The position numbers and the translations under genes were made by a program. Below, one piece after another: positions 53,240 through 62,452 of a stretch of 64,000 bases of DNA. Numbering within the stretch: the first letter of the stretch is position 1; every line of letters begins with the position of its first letter. Origin of the DNA: JAAYDS01 sp012729155 (lineage in GTDB: Bacteria; Chloroflexota; Anaerolineae; UBA1429); the NCBI GenBank assembly GCA_036774405.1, contig DAIPBO010000007.1:68967-132966 (forward strand), in the 5' to 3' direction. The notes below the pieces were generated by a model, which saw only the letters and a program-made list of their open reading frames with translations, searched no databases and had not been told where the DNA came from.

Positions 53240-53797
53240 CTAGACCTCGGTGATCTCGGCTTCTTTCTGCTTGCCGAGCTCGTCAACCTTACCCACGTAC
53301 TCGTCAGTCAGTTTCTGCAACCTATCGCGAGTCGTGTACAGATCGTCCTCAGTGATCTCGCCGTCTTTCTGCAGACGCTCCAGGTCGCGCAACACATCAC
53401 GACGCACATTCCGCAGCGCAACGCGGGCCTCTTCGACGCGGCGGCTGACCAACCTCGCCAGGTCGCGACGACGCTCATCAGTCAGGCTCGGGATATTGAG
53501 TCGGATGATGCGGCCATCGTTGTTGGGCGTCAACCCCAGATCGGACTTCTGAATAGCCTTCTCGATGGCACCGATGTTGTGAGCATCCCACGGGCGCACC
53601 GTGAGCAAACGTGGCTCTGGGGCTGCGATAGTGGCCATCTGGTTCAAGGGCATGGTCACGCCGTAGGCCTCAACGCGCAGATCCTCGATCAGGGCCGGCG
53701 AGGCGCGCCCGGTACGCACTTTGAGTAGGTCGGCGCGCAGCGCTACCACGGCGCCATCCATGCGCTCCTCACCCTCAAACAAAAGCTCGTCAATCAT
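53240..53797 (-). CDS. frr: ribosome recycling factor
   Basis: 185 residues, exactly the usual size. The long three-helix arm (KVRTGRASPALIEDLRVEAYG, then LNIPSLTDERRRDLARL) and the head domain (PWDAHNIGAIEKAI) are present. It splits terminated ribosomes together with EF-G. An upstream in-frame ATG at 53809 sits on the GGAGG ribosome site, so ATG 53797 is taken as the start. Confidence 0.97.
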   Translation of the reverse strand: MIDELLFEGEERMDGAVVALRADLLKVRTGRASPALIEDLRVEAYGVTMPLNQMATIAAPEPRLLTVRPWDAHNIGAIEKAIQKSDLGLTPNNDGRIIRLNIPSLTDERRRDLARLVSRRVEEARVALRNVRRDVLRDLERLQKDGEITEDDLYTTRDRLQKLTDEYVGKVDELGKQKEAEITEV

Positions 53798-53836
53798 GCT
53801 TACCTCCATGGATGGGGGTAGTACCTGGCGTCACGC

Positions 53837-54550
53837 CTAGGCAGACACCAGGGTGCCGATCGGCTCGCCTGCGATGGCCCGAGACAGGCTGTCGGGGGGC
53901 TCGAGACGAAACACCATGATCGGCAGATTGTTATCCATACATAGCGACAGGGCCGTGCTATCCATCACCTTGACGCCCATGTTGAGCGCCTCAAGAAAAG
54001 ACAGCTGCTCAAAGCGTTGCGCGCCGGCGAACTTGAGAGGGTCTTTGTCATAGACGCCGTCGACCTTGGTGGCCTTGAGCAGCACCTCTGCACCGATCTC
54101 CATGGCACGCAACGCAGCTGCCGTATCTGTAGTAAAGAACGGGTTGCCTGTGCCGGCGCCAAAGATAACCACACGGCCCTTTTCGAGATGGCGGATGGCT
54201 CGTCGACGAATATACGGCTCGGCAACGTCTCGCATCTCAATGGCCGTCTGCACACGCGTTACCACGCCCATACGCTCGAGGGCGTCTTGCAGCGCCATCG
54301 CATTGATGACGGTGCCGAGCATGCCCATGTAATCGGCTGTCGCCCGTTCCATACCACGGGCCTGCGCATCGCCCCCACGCCAGATATTGCCGGCGCCGAT
54401 GACCAGGGCCATCTCGACACCGAGTTCATAGGCCCGCACCACCTGCTCAGCGACCAGATCCACCGTTGAAGGATCGACGCCAAAGCCCGAAGGCCCACAC
54501 AGCGCCTCGCCAGAGAGCTTGAGCAGAACACGCTTGTACTGTGCTGCCAT
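53837..54550 (-). CDS. pyrH: UMP kinase
   Basis: 237 residues. ATP loop KLSGEALCGPSGFG near 10; VIGAGNIWRG and RTDD-equivalent GNPFFTTDTAAALRA carry the nucleotide and UMP contacts. It converts UMP to UDP and is hexameric in bacteria. ATG 54550 follows AAGGGGG. Third gene of the rpsB operon. Confidence 0.97.
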   Translation of the reverse strand: MAAQYKRVLLKLSGEALCGPSGFGVDPSTVDLVAEQVVRAYELGVEMALVIGAGNIWRGGDAQARGMERATADYMGMLGTVINAMALQDALERMGVVTRVQTAIEMRDVAEPYIRRRAIRHLEKGRVVIFGAGTGNPFFTTDTAAALRAMEIGAEVLLKATKVDGVYDKDPLKFAGAQRFEQLSFLEALNMGVKVMDSTALSLCMDNNLPIMVFRLEPPDSLSRAIAGEPIGTLVSA

Positions 54551-54567
54551 CCAGTCCCCCTTAGCAC

Positions 54568-54589
54568 GACCGGCCCTTGCGGGCCGGTC
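54568..54589 (-). other. hairpin between tsf and pyrH
   Basis: GACCGGCCC / GGGCCGGTC, 9 bp with a TTGC loop, no T-run. It could tune the ratio of the two proteins or protect the mRNA end. Confidence 0.5.
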
Positions 54590-54592
54590 CGA

Positions 54593-55186
54593 TTAGCTCT
54601 CGATCTGGAAACGGGCAAAGCGAGCGATTTTGATGTTCTCGCCCAGCTTGGCGATGGTCTCTGTGAGCAGTTGCTGTATGGTCCTGGAATCATCCTTGAC
54701 AAAGGGTTGCTCAAGCAGACAGGTCTCTGCGTAGAACTTGTTCAGCTTTCCCTCGATGATCCGCTCGACGATGTGTGCCGGCTTGTTCCCGCTGGCAGCC
54801 TCTTTCTCGAACTCGGCCTTGATCTCGGCGAATTCCCCTGCCGAAAGATCCTCGCGCGAGACCCACCGCGGCGCCACCGCGGCAACCTGCATGGCTACAT
54901 CGTGGCAAAAGGCCTGAAAGGCTTCAGTACGCGCCACAAAATCCGTCTCGCAGTTCACCTCGACCATAGCGGCCAGCTTGTCACCGGGGTGCACGTACGC
55001 CTCGATGCGACCATCGACGGCGGCGCGATCGGCCTTTTTCGCCGCAGCGGCCAGTCCCTTTTGCTTGAGGTACTCGGCAGCCTTCTCAAAGTCGCCGTCA
55101 TTCTCCTCCAAAGCACGCTTGCAGTCGAGCACACCCGCCTGAGTGAGCTCACGGAGCTGCTTGATCATCTCGGTTGTGATTGCCAT
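54593..55186 (-). CDS. tsf: elongation factor Ts
   Basis: 197 residues, the short form found in Thermus and many Chloroflexi. It has the N-terminal UBA domain (EMIKQLRELTQAGVLDCKRAL), the TDFVAR motif that invades EF-Tu, and a single dimerisation core. It exchanges GDP on EF-Tu. ATG 55186 lies 8 bases after GAGGATG. Second gene of the rpsB operon. Confidence 0.97.
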   Translation of the reverse strand: MAITTEMIKQLRELTQAGVLDCKRALEENDGDFEKAAEYLKQKGLAAAAKKADRAAVDGRIEAYVHPGDKLAAMVEVNCETDFVARTEAFQAFCHDVAMQVAAVAPRWVSREDLSAGEFAEIKAEFEKEAASGNKPAHIVERIIEGKLNKFYAETCLLEQPFVKDDSRTIQQLLTETIAKLGENIKIARFARFQIES

Positions 55187-55276
55187 GGTGCACATCCTCG
55201 TTCTGCTAGGTCGGCGCATTGGGCGATCCTGCCGCGCCGTACGGGCGCAAACCCAATTCTCAACAGCCTGATTCTG

Positions 55277-55307
55277 TCAAGCCCAGGCCTGGGGCGCCTG
55301 GGCTTGA
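55277..55307 (-). other. strong hairpin between rpsB and tsf
   Basis: TCAAGCCCAGGC / GCCTGGGCTTGA, 12 bp, loop CTGGGGC, inside the 150-base rpsB-tsf gap. Without a T-run it is more likely a partial terminator or processing site than a full stop. Confidence 0.6.
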
Positions 55308-55340
55308 TCTTCCGTTCGGGTGATCTCCCAGGTGAAGAGG

Positions 55341-56165
55341 CTATTCCTCGTCCTCGTCATCGATGATGATGATATCGCTATCATCGTCATCACTGTCTTC
55401 ATAGTCGTCAGCGCCAAGATCGACGGCCGGCGGCACGTCCGTCTCGTCATAGTCCTCGCCGTCTTCGGCCATCATTACACCGCGCATCTGCTGCCCCTCG
55501 ATGACCGCGTCGGCGATCTTGGAGGAGATGAGCAGCACCGCACGAATGGCGTCATCGTTGGCGGGGATGACGTGGTCGACCATGTCGGGATTGCAGTTGG
55601 TGTCGACGATCGCGACCACCGGGATGTTGAGGCGTGCAGCCTCGTGTACGGCGATCTGTTCCTCGGTCACATCAGTGACAAAGATCGCTTCTGGCAAGCG
55701 ATTGAGGTTACGCAAACCGCCCAGACGACGCTGCAGTTTGGATAGCTCACGCAGCTTGACCATGGCTTCTTTTTTGGGCAAGCGATCGAGCGTACCATCG
55801 GCGCGCTGCTCTTCGAGCTCGAGCATCGTCTCGACGCGCGAGCGAATAGTGCGAAAGTTCGTCAGCGTGCCACCAAGCCAACGATGCGTAATGTAGGGCA
55901 TGCCGCAGCGCTGCGCCTGCGCAGTGACGTTCTCTTGGGCTTGCCGCTTGGTGCCCACAAAGATGATGCTGCCCCCCTCAGCCACCAGATCACGCACAAA
56001 ATCGTAAGCGGTCTGAAGATTGGTGATGGTCTGTTGGAGGTCGATGATGTGGATGCCATTGCGCTCGGTAAAGATGTATGAGCGCATTTTGGGGTTCCAC
56101 CGGCGGCTGCGGTGCCCAAAGTGAACGCCCGCCTCGAGCAATTCCTTCATCGTGACGACTGACAT
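55341..56165 (-). CDS. rpsB: 30S ribosomal protein S2
   Basis: 274 residues. The S2 core is complete (LLEAGVHFGHRSRRWNPKM, FVGTKRQAQENV, RWLGGTLTNF, VAIVDTNCNPDMVDHVIPANDD). The last ~45 residues are an extreme acidic tail, with DSDDDDSDIIIIDDEDEE at the end, not part of the standard fold. ATG 56165 has GGAAGGAG close upstream; the open frame continues 49 codons further but lacks support. First gene of the operon. Confidence 0.97.
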   Translation of the reverse strand: MSVVTMKELLEAGVHFGHRSRRWNPKMRSYIFTERNGIHIIDLQQTITNLQTAYDFVRDLVAEGGSIIFVGTKRQAQENVTAQAQRCGMPYITHRWLGGTLTNFRTIRSRVETMLELEEQRADGTLDRLPKKEAMVKLRELSKLQRRLGGLRNLNRLPEAIFVTDVTEEQIAVHEAARLNIPVVAIVDTNCNPDMVDHVIPANDDAIRAVLLISSKIADAVIEGQQMRGVMMAEDGEDYDETDVPPAVDLGADDYEDSDDDDSDIIIIDDEDEE

Positions 56166-56283
56166 GGATTCTCCTTCCGTTGTACACCCGCCCCCTTCGG
56201 CCCGCGGCGAACCGGTATAGGCCGGCACGGCGCCTTGGATCAGAGAGCGTGCTAGATTTGGGTGGACAGATGTCCGACAAAAG

Positions 56284-56312
56284 AGTATAGCAGCCCCATA
56301 GCCTGTGCGCAA
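56284..56312 (-). promoter_or_regulatory. promoter of the rpsB operon
   Basis: Minus strand TTGCGC (56312-56307), 17 bases, TATACT (56289-56284). It leaves a leader of about 110 bases. GGACAGATGTCC, a small palindrome, lies at 56263-56274 just after the predicted start. Confidence 0.65.
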
Positions 56313-56320
56313 AAAGCGGT

Positions 56321-56348
56321 TTGAGCCTCGACTCGCGCGTGCTATACT
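56321..56348 (+). promoter_or_regulatory. promoter of the Trm112-like gene
   Basis: TTGAGC (56321-56326), 16 bases, TATACT (56343-56348). The -35 boxes of this and the opposite rpsB promoter are only 8 bases apart. Confidence 0.6.
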
Positions 56349-56380
56349 GCAACAAATGTCACAAGAAGGAGCCCCTGACC

Positions 56381-56590
56381 ATGATCAGTGAGGAACTTTT
56401 GGCCATTCTGGTGTGCCCCTCGTGCCGCACCAAACTGCAGCTCATTGGTGAGCACTGGCTGGTGTGCACCAATCCAGACTGCAGCCGCAAGTACCCGATC
56501 ATCGACGACATCCCAAACCTGCTGATCGAAGAGGGCACCAAGTATATCCATGTCCAAATCAGCGATCTGCCTGCCCACCCCACCCGCTAA
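56381..56590 (+). CDS. Trm112/YcaR family zinc-binding small protein
   Basis: 69 residues. LLAILVCPSCRTKL and LVCTNPDCSRKYPI give the two CxxC-type zinc knuckles, and DDIPNLLIEEG the last motif of the Trm112 family. In eukaryotes and archaea Trm112 activates methyltransferases; bacterial versions are small partner proteins of unknown target. ATG 56381 lies after AAGAAGGAG. It overlaps the following peptidase gene by 41 bases. Confidence 0.92.
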   Translation: MISEELLAILVCPSCRTKLQLIGEHWLVCTNPDCSRKYPIIDDIPNLLIEEGTKYIHVQISDLPAHPTR

Positions 56591-57761
56591 GCGTCACGCT
56601 TTGACGTGGTCACTGGCTCTGGCGCTATGCCTACTCATCAGCGTCGTGCCGGTGGCTGCGCAGACACCTGGCGACGTTCAGATCACGCTGAACGAGCTGA
56701 GCTACTCGTTTTCCGAGGCGCTCTACTTTGAGCTTGAGCTCACAGCTCCGCAGCCAGTGGAACGCCTGGTGCTCTACTACGGCCTCGACGCAAAGCCTCT
56801 ATGGCGCAGAATCTATCCTGTCTTTGAACAGGGGAACGGCCTCACCGTGGAGCACGTCGAAGAGCTCGAACCAGGGCAATTTGCGCCAGGGGAGGTGTTG
56901 CGTGCCTACTGGCGGCTAGAGTTCACCGACGGAACGGTCTATACCACCCCGGTGATGCGCATCACCTACGCCGACGATCGTTTCAGTTGGCGATCTCTGA
57001 GCGGCTCCGTGGTAGACCTGCACTACTATGGCAACGCTGGCCGGCAGGCCGCCGACTTGCTTGTGTCCGCTCAACAGGCCCAGGCTCGGCTTTCGAATGA
57101 TGTGGGTGTGGCGACTGACCGCCGACTGCAGGTGTACTTGTACAACTCGCCGCGCGACATGAGTGGCGCCCTGTCGCAACGGTCCGAGGTGTACGACAGC
57201 ATGGTGACGACGCTAGGCGTGGCCATGTCTGACGACACGCTGCTGTTATTGGGGTCGGATGATAACGTCGAGCTGACGCTGGCCCACGAGTTGAGTCACC
57301 TCATCGTTGGGCTCGCCACCGACAACCCCTATGCTGGCCTACCGCGCTGGCTCGACGAGGGTCTGGCAATGTACGCCGAGGGCGAACTGCCTCGCGCCAA
57401 CCAAATAGCGCTCGATCGCGCGATCGAGCAGGATGCACTCTTGACGGTGCGCTCCATGTCCAGCTACTCTGGCCAGGCCGAACAGGTCGATCTCTACTAT
57501 GGCGCAGCCTATTCGGTCGTCGACTATCTGCTGCAGACATACGGCCGCAACAACATGCGCGCGCTGTTGGTCGAGTTCGCCAGGGGCTCGCTCCAGGAGG
57601 ATGCCCTACAGCGTGTCTACGGCTTTGGCCTTGACCAGCTCGATGCCGAGTGGCGTATCAGCCTCGGCCTCCAGCCGCGCGAGCCCGAAGCTCATGCGTC
57701 GACGTCTACGCTCGTAGGCGCCCGAGTTGGATCAACGCTGTGCCCCCCCCTCTGGAGCTGA
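56550..57761 (+). CDS. secreted gluzincin-type metallopeptidase (peptidase MA-like)
   Basis: 403 residues. A signal peptide ends in PVAAQTP near 39. The zinc motif LAHELSHLIVG (HExxH) is near 235 and the third ligand Glu lies in PRWLDEGLAMYAEG about 20 residues on, as in gluzincins. The N-terminal 150 residues are beta-rich. It should cleave peptides outside the membrane; the substrate is unknown. ATG 56550 lies inside the end of the Trm112-like gene with no clear ribosome site, which suggests coupled translation. Confidence 0.87.
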   Translation: MSKSAICLPTPPAKRHALTWSLALALCLLISVVPVAAQTPGDVQITLNELSYSFSEALYFELELTAPQPVERLVLYYGLDAKPLWRRIYPVFEQGNGLTVEHVEELEPGQFAPGEVLRAYWRLEFTDGTVYTTPVMRITYADDRFSWRSLSGSVVDLHYYGNAGRQAADLLVSAQQAQARLSNDVGVATDRRLQVYLYNSPRDMSGALSQRSEVYDSMVTTLGVAMSDDTLLLLGSDDNVELTLAHELSHLIVGLATDNPYAGLPRWLDEGLAMYAEGELPRANQIALDRAIEQDALLTVRSMSSYSGQAEQVDLYYGAAYSVVDYLLQTYGRNNMRALLVEFARGSLQEDALQRVYGFGLDQLDAEWRISLGLQPREPEAHASTSTLVGARVGSTLCPPLWS

Positions 57762-57764
57762 TGC

Positions 57765-58619
57765 ATGCCCGAGCTCCCTGAGGTCGAAACGATCGTTCGA
57801 CAGCTGACGCACTGCATCGTTGGACAGCAGATTGTCCATACAACGGTCAACTGGCCTCGCACGCTCGCCACGCATACCCCCCAGGCCTTTGCCGAGCACG
57901 TACAGGGGCGCGCCATCGCTTCAGTCGAGCGGCGCGCCAAGCTTATCGTCGTCTCACTACCACCGGACTGGCTGATTATTCATCTTCGGATGACGGGGCG
58001 GCTCCTTGTGGGCGATCCCTCTACCCTCGCAGCAAATGTCGAGCCGCATGTGCAGGTCGTCTGGCGGTTTGCCAGCGGGGCAGGGCTTTTGTTCGTCGAT
58101 GTCCGCAAGTTTGGGCGGATCTACCTGACGCCCAGGCGAGAGACCGTGCTCGCAGGGCTTGGCCCCGAACCTCTGGATGGTTCGCTGACGCCTGAGCGCT
58201 GGCACACCATGCTGCAGGGTCGTCATCGTCAGATCAAGCCGCTGCTGCTCGACCAGCGTTTTTTGGCGGGCCTGGGCAACATCTATGTCGATGAGGCGCT
58301 TTGGCGCGCGCGAATCCACCCTAGTGAGTGCTCAAGCGCCATCTCGCGGCCTGAGGCAGACGCGTTGCTTGACAGCATACGCGCGGTGCTGGGTGAGGCC
58401 ATTGCAGCTGGCGGCACCACGCTGCGCGACTATCGCAATGCCCTTGACGGCAAGGGCGAGCATGGGCCACAGCTGGCTGTCTACGGGCGCACCGATCAGC
58501 CCTGCTCACGCTGTGGTCATCTGATCACCCGGCTGGTGGTCGGCAGCCGCGGCACACATATCTGCCCAGTATGCCAGCCTGAGCCAAACGATCGTGAGTA
58601 TAGCCATGCCGCACGCTAA
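57765..58619 (+). CDS. mutM: formamidopyrimidine-DNA glycosylase
   Basis: 284 residues. Catalytic P2-E3 of MPELPEVET is exact, K59 in the H2TH entry position is present, and the zinc finger C-x2-C...C-x2-C (CSRCGH, CPVCQ) ends the protein. It removes 8-oxoguanine and nicks the DNA. Starts 3 bases after the peptidase stop. The end overlaps the ThiF-like gene by 26 bases. Confidence 0.97.
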   Translation: MPELPEVETIVRQLTHCIVGQQIVHTTVNWPRTLATHTPQAFAEHVQGRAIASVERRAKLIVVSLPPDWLIIHLRMTGRLLVGDPSTLAANVEPHVQVVWRFASGAGLLFVDVRKFGRIYLTPRRETVLAGLGPEPLDGSLTPERWHTMLQGRHRQIKPLLLDQRFLAGLGNIYVDEALWRARIHPSECSSAISRPEADALLDSIRAVLGEAIAAGGTTLRDYRNALDGKGEHGPQLAVYGRTDQPCSRCGHLITRLVVGSRGTHICPVCQPEPNDREYSHAAR

Positions 58620-59463
58620 CACCTGCAATGACAGGTTGGATCCCGTATCAGCGTCTTTAGGGGCGCACTCCACGGCTAGCAGCGCGACGAGCCTTGAGCA
58701 GATCAGTCGGTTTGCAGCAGAGACTGGCCTCACTCGCCGTGAGGCCGAAATCACCCTGCTTGAGCGCGGCATCGTCCCCGAACGGTATGGGCGCAACATC
58801 GGTACGCTGGGCATCGACGGGCAGTTGGCTTTCCGGCGCGCCACAGCAGTGGTGGTCGGCTGCGGCGGTCTGGGCGGCTGGTTGGCTGAAGGCCTGTGCC
58901 GCCTCGGTATCGGGCGTCTTCGCCTGATCGATGGCGACGTCTTTCAGGGCAGCAATCTCAACCGTCAACTCGGATGCACTGAGCACACTCTGGGGCACCC
59001 CAAGGCCTCGGCGCTGGCGGAGCACCTGCGTGGCGTCAACGGCGCTGTCGACATTGAGCCGCTCGATATGCACCTGACGGAGACAAATGCCCGTCACCTG
59101 CTGGATGGTGCGAGTGTGGTACTCGACGCCCTCGATAGTATCTACGCGCGGATTGTCCTCCAGCGTGCCGCACGACATTGCAGCCTGCCGCTGATTCACG
59201 GCGCCATTGCCGGATGGACGGGCCAGGTCATGACGATCTTGCCGGACGATCCCGGGCTAGAGGCGATCTATGGCGACGTGCCGCCACAGGATCATGGCGT
59301 CGAAAACGAGACCGGCACGCCTACCCCCACGCCCATGTTGGTGGCTGCCTGGATGCTGCAGGAGTGCGCCAAGTTGCTGTCAAACCGGTCGATGCTCTTA
59401 CGTGGCCGGCTGTTGATTCTGGACTCGCTGTATGGCGACGCCACGGCCGTCGACCTGGGCTGA
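58594..59463 (+). CDS. ThiF/MoeB/HesA-like adenylyltransferase lacking zinc and catalytic cysteines
   Basis: 289 residues. The ATP-binding fold is clear: VVGCGGLGGWLAEGL near 87 (GxGxxG), RLIDGDVFQGSNLNRQLGC and HPKASALAEHL. A helical N-terminal ~60 residues precedes it (FAAETGLTRREAEITLLERG). Where MoeB and ThiF have CYRC and the catalytic SC loop, this protein reads IYGDVP and NETGTP: both zinc and thioester cysteines are missing. It may adenylate a protein or small molecule without forming a thioester. No ThiS/MoaD-like protein is near. GTG 58594 or ATG 58606 may be the start, both inside mutM. Stops 3 bases from the converging secA. Confidence 0.83.
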   Translation: MSIAMPHANTCNDRLDPVSASLGAHSTASSATSLEQISRFAAETGLTRREAEITLLERGIVPERYGRNIGTLGIDGQLAFRRATAVVVGCGGLGGWLAEGLCRLGIGRLRLIDGDVFQGSNLNRQLGCTEHTLGHPKASALAEHLRGVNGAVDIEPLDMHLTETNARHLLDGASVVLDALDSIYARIVLQRAARHCSLPLIHGAIAGWTGQVMTILPDDPGLEAIYGDVPPQDHGVENETGTPTPTPMLVAAWMLQECAKLLSNRSMLLRGRLLILDSLYGDATAVDLG

Positions 59464-59466
59464 CAG

Positions 59467-62355
59467 TCAGCGGCGAGCCGCCTGCCGCTGCACGCGCCCT
59501 TCTTTGATGCCCTTGGCCAGTGCCTCTTCGGGAGTCAGGTTCTCGAGCAGACAGCACTGTTTGTACTTTTTGCCGCTGCCACAGGGGCACGGCGCATTGC
59601 GGCCGATCTTGGCGCGATGGATCGTCTCGCCGCTGTCGGCACCATCTCTCGCAGGCTGAGCTCGCACCGCCGGGCGCGGCTGCGGCATGGCCAAACGCAC
59701 GTTGAGCAGCATCGTGGCAACCTCTGACTTGATCGCGTCAAGCAGGTCGCCAAAGGCATCAAAGGCCTCGCGCTTGTACTCTACCAACGGGTTCCGCTGA
59801 CCCACGGCGCGCAGGCCGATCCCTTCACGCAGCTCATCCAGGTTAGTCAGATGCGTCACCCAGTGACGATCGATGGCGCGCAGCATGATCATGCGCTCGA
59901 CCTGTCGCATCAGCTCGGCCCCGAGCTCGTTCTCACGCGCATCATAGGTGACCTGAGCGTGAGCGCAGATATCTGCGATGATCTGGTCCCGCGAGCGTCC
60001 CTCCCAGTCTTGGGCATGATGGCCTGAAGGCAGGTGCACCAAGCGATCAACCTGCTGATGTAGCTCCTCAAGCTGCCAATCTTCTTCGTATCCCTGAGTG
60101 AACTGCTCCGTCCAGCCTTCGAGCGCCTCGGTAAGGATATCCCATGCGACCGAGCGCAGGTTGACCTCAGTGAGGATGAGGCGCCGTTGATCGTAGATCA
60201 CCTGCCGCTGCTGGTTAACGACATCATCGTACTCGAGCAGGTGCTTGCGCATGTCAAAGTTGTGCCCTTCGACACGCACTTGGGCGTTCGAGATCGCCTT
60301 GGTGACCATATCATGCTCGATGGGGATATCCTCATCCGCCCCCAGGCGGTCCATCAGGCGCGCCACCGCGGGCCCGCCAAAGCGCATCATAAGGTCGTCT
60401 TCCAAGGAGACATAGAAACGCGACGAACCAGGGTCACCCTGACGCCCAGCACGCCCGCGCAACTGATTGTCGATGCGCCGCGCCTCGTACCGCTCAGTGC
60501 CCAGAACATGCAGCCCACCAGCCTGCAAGACCTTCTCACGATCGGCACGGCACTGCGCTTCAGCCTCGATCAGCGTGGTCTTCCAGACGTCTGGGTCGAC
60601 GCTCTCCAGATCGATCCCCTGGCGCCGCAGCCTGTCGCGGGCAAGGCCTTCAGGGTTGCCGCCCAGCAGAATGTCAACACCGCGGCCGGCCATGTTGGTG
60701 GCAATGGTCACTGCCCCAGGTTGGCCCGCCTGAGCGATCACCTGCGCCTCGCGCTCGTGCTGTTTGGCGTTCAGCACCTGGTGAGGAATACCCATGCGCC
60801 GCATGCGAGCCGAGAGCATCTCTGAGGTCTCAATGGCCAGCGTGCCCACCAACACTGGTTGGCCTGCGCTATGTCGTTCCTGAATCTCTTGCAGTGCCGC
60901 TCGGTATTTGGCCTCGGCAGACTTGTAGACCACATCGGGGTGATCGACACGGATGATCGGACGGTGCGTGGGAACCACCACCACGTCCAGATCGTAGATG
61001 GTGCGGAATTCCTCTGCCTCGGTTTCGGCCGTGCCCGTCATGCCGGCGAGGCGTCGGTACATGCGGAAATAGTTCTGGAAGGTGATCGTCGCCAGAGTGA
61101 GACTCTCACGCTGAACGCGCACGCCCTCCTTGGCCTCGATAGCCTGATGAAGGCCCTCCGAGTAGCGCCGACCATACATCAGCCGTCCGGTAAAGCCGTC
61201 GACGATGATCACTTCGCCCGAGTCTGACACCACATAATCTCGGTCGCGAGCGAACAGCGCCTGGGCTTTGAGGGCGTTCTCGAGGTATGGCGTGAGATGA
61301 AAGTTTGCTTCGTCGTACAGATTATCGATGCCCAGGGCGCGCTCAACCCTGCCAATGCCCTGGTCGGTAATGGTCACGGTGGTACGCTTTTCGTCGACGG
61401 TATAGTCATCACCCTCTGACAACCGCGCCACAATCTCGGCAAATACACGGTACGAGTCGGCCGATTCCTGCGCCTCACCCGAGATGATCAGCGGTGTACG
61501 CGCCTCATCGATGAGGATGTTATCCACCTCATCCACGATAGCATAGTACAGTTCACGCTGCACGCACTGGCCGATATCCTGGACCATGTTGTCGCGCAAG
61601 TAGTCAAAGCCGAACTCGTGGTTAGTGCCATAGGTGATATCAGCCAGATACGCCTCGGCGCGCGCACATGGCCGCAAATGGTGATAGCGATCGTCAGCGG
61701 CGGCATACGCAGGGTCGTAGACGAACGAGGAGAGCGAAGGATCCTGCCCCTGTGACTGGATAACGGCCACCTGCAGGCCCAACAGATCATAGAGTGGTCC
61801 CATCCACTGCACGCCGTACTTGCTGAGGTAGTCGTTCGGCGTAACGAGGTGCGCACCACGACCCGTCAGGGCGGCGAGATAGAGTGGCAGAGTAGCCACC
61901 AACGTCTTGCCTTCACCGGTCTTCATTTCTGCGATGGCATTGCGGTGGAGCACCATGCCACCGATAAGCTGTTCGTCAAAGGGTCGCAGGCCGAGCCTGC
62001 GCAGACTGCACTCGCGCACCGCAGCAAAGGCTTGCGGCAGGATCTCGTCTAGGACCCCACGCTCAGATTCGTCCTGCTGATCGCGCAGATCAGCGATCTG
62101 CTGGCGCAAGTGACGCCGTTCGTCATCGTCGGCTTCGCGGTCGAGTTGCGCCTGCAACGCGCGGATCTGCTCGGTAAGGCCCGCCGTAACCTCTTGCACC
62201 TGCTGGCGAAGGCGTGCCGTCATGGCCGGAAAGTCTTCATCAGCCATAGCCTGCATCTCGGGCTCGAGCGCGTTGATGCTCTCGACTAGACCCTGTAGTT
62301 TCGCGATCTCGCGAGCACTAGGATCGCCGAATAGTTTCTTGAGGAGTTGGAGCAC
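59467..62355 (-). CDS. secA: preprotein translocase ATPase SecA
   Basis: 962 residues. Walker A MKTGEGKTLVA near 105, DEVDNILIDEARTPL near 218, the preprotein cross-linking domain, HSD/HWD helices and a C-terminal zinc tail CPCGSGKKYKQCC. It drives secretion through SecYEG. Start GTG 62355 has a weak ribosome site (GGGG). Own promoter just upstream. Confidence 0.97.
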   Translation of the reverse strand: MLQLLKKLFGDPSAREIAKLQGLVESINALEPEMQAMADEDFPAMTARLRQQVQEVTAGLTEQIRALQAQLDREADDDERRHLRQQIADLRDQQDESERGVLDEILPQAFAAVRECSLRRLGLRPFDEQLIGGMVLHRNAIAEMKTGEGKTLVATLPLYLAALTGRGAHLVTPNDYLSKYGVQWMGPLYDLLGLQVAVIQSQGQDPSLSSFVYDPAYAAADDRYHHLRPCARAEAYLADITYGTNHEFGFDYLRDNMVQDIGQCVQRELYYAIVDEVDNILIDEARTPLIISGEAQESADSYRVFAEIVARLSEGDDYTVDEKRTTVTITDQGIGRVERALGIDNLYDEANFHLTPYLENALKAQALFARDRDYVVSDSGEVIIVDGFTGRLMYGRRYSEGLHQAIEAKEGVRVQRESLTLATITFQNYFRMYRRLAGMTGTAETEAEEFRTIYDLDVVVVPTHRPIIRVDHPDVVYKSAEAKYRAALQEIQERHSAGQPVLVGTLAIETSEMLSARMRRMGIPHQVLNAKQHEREAQVIAQAGQPGAVTIATNMAGRGVDILLGGNPEGLARDRLRRQGIDLESVDPDVWKTTLIEAEAQCRADREKVLQAGGLHVLGTERYEARRIDNQLRGRAGRQGDPGSSRFYVSLEDDLMMRFGGPAVARLMDRLGADEDIPIEHDMVTKAISNAQVRVEGHNFDMRKHLLEYDDVVNQQRQVIYDQRRLILTEVNLRSVAWDILTEALEGWTEQFTQGYEEDWQLEELHQQVDRLVHLPSGHHAQDWEGRSRDQIIADICAHAQVTYDARENELGAELMRQVERMIMLRAIDRHWVTHLTNLDELREGIGLRAVGQRNPLVEYKREAFDAFGDLLDAIKSEVATMLLNVRLAMPQPRPAVRAQPARDGADSGETIHRAKIGRNAPCPCGSGKKYKQCCLLENLTPEEALAKGIKEGRVQRQAARR

Positions 62356-62391
62356 GACGCATTACCCCACAGTACGCGGTGTTGAAGCGGT

Positions 62392-62397
62392 ATTATA
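62392..62397 (-). promoter_or_regulatory. -10 box of secA
   Basis: Minus strand TATAAT (62397-62392) within the palindrome GGTATAATACC. No convincing -35 box was found 16-18 bases upstream. Confidence 0.45.
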
Positions 62398-62452
62398 CCA
62401 CGAGCGACGAAAGGTCACGCGTGAACATCAGGCACCTGAAAACCGGTAATGA

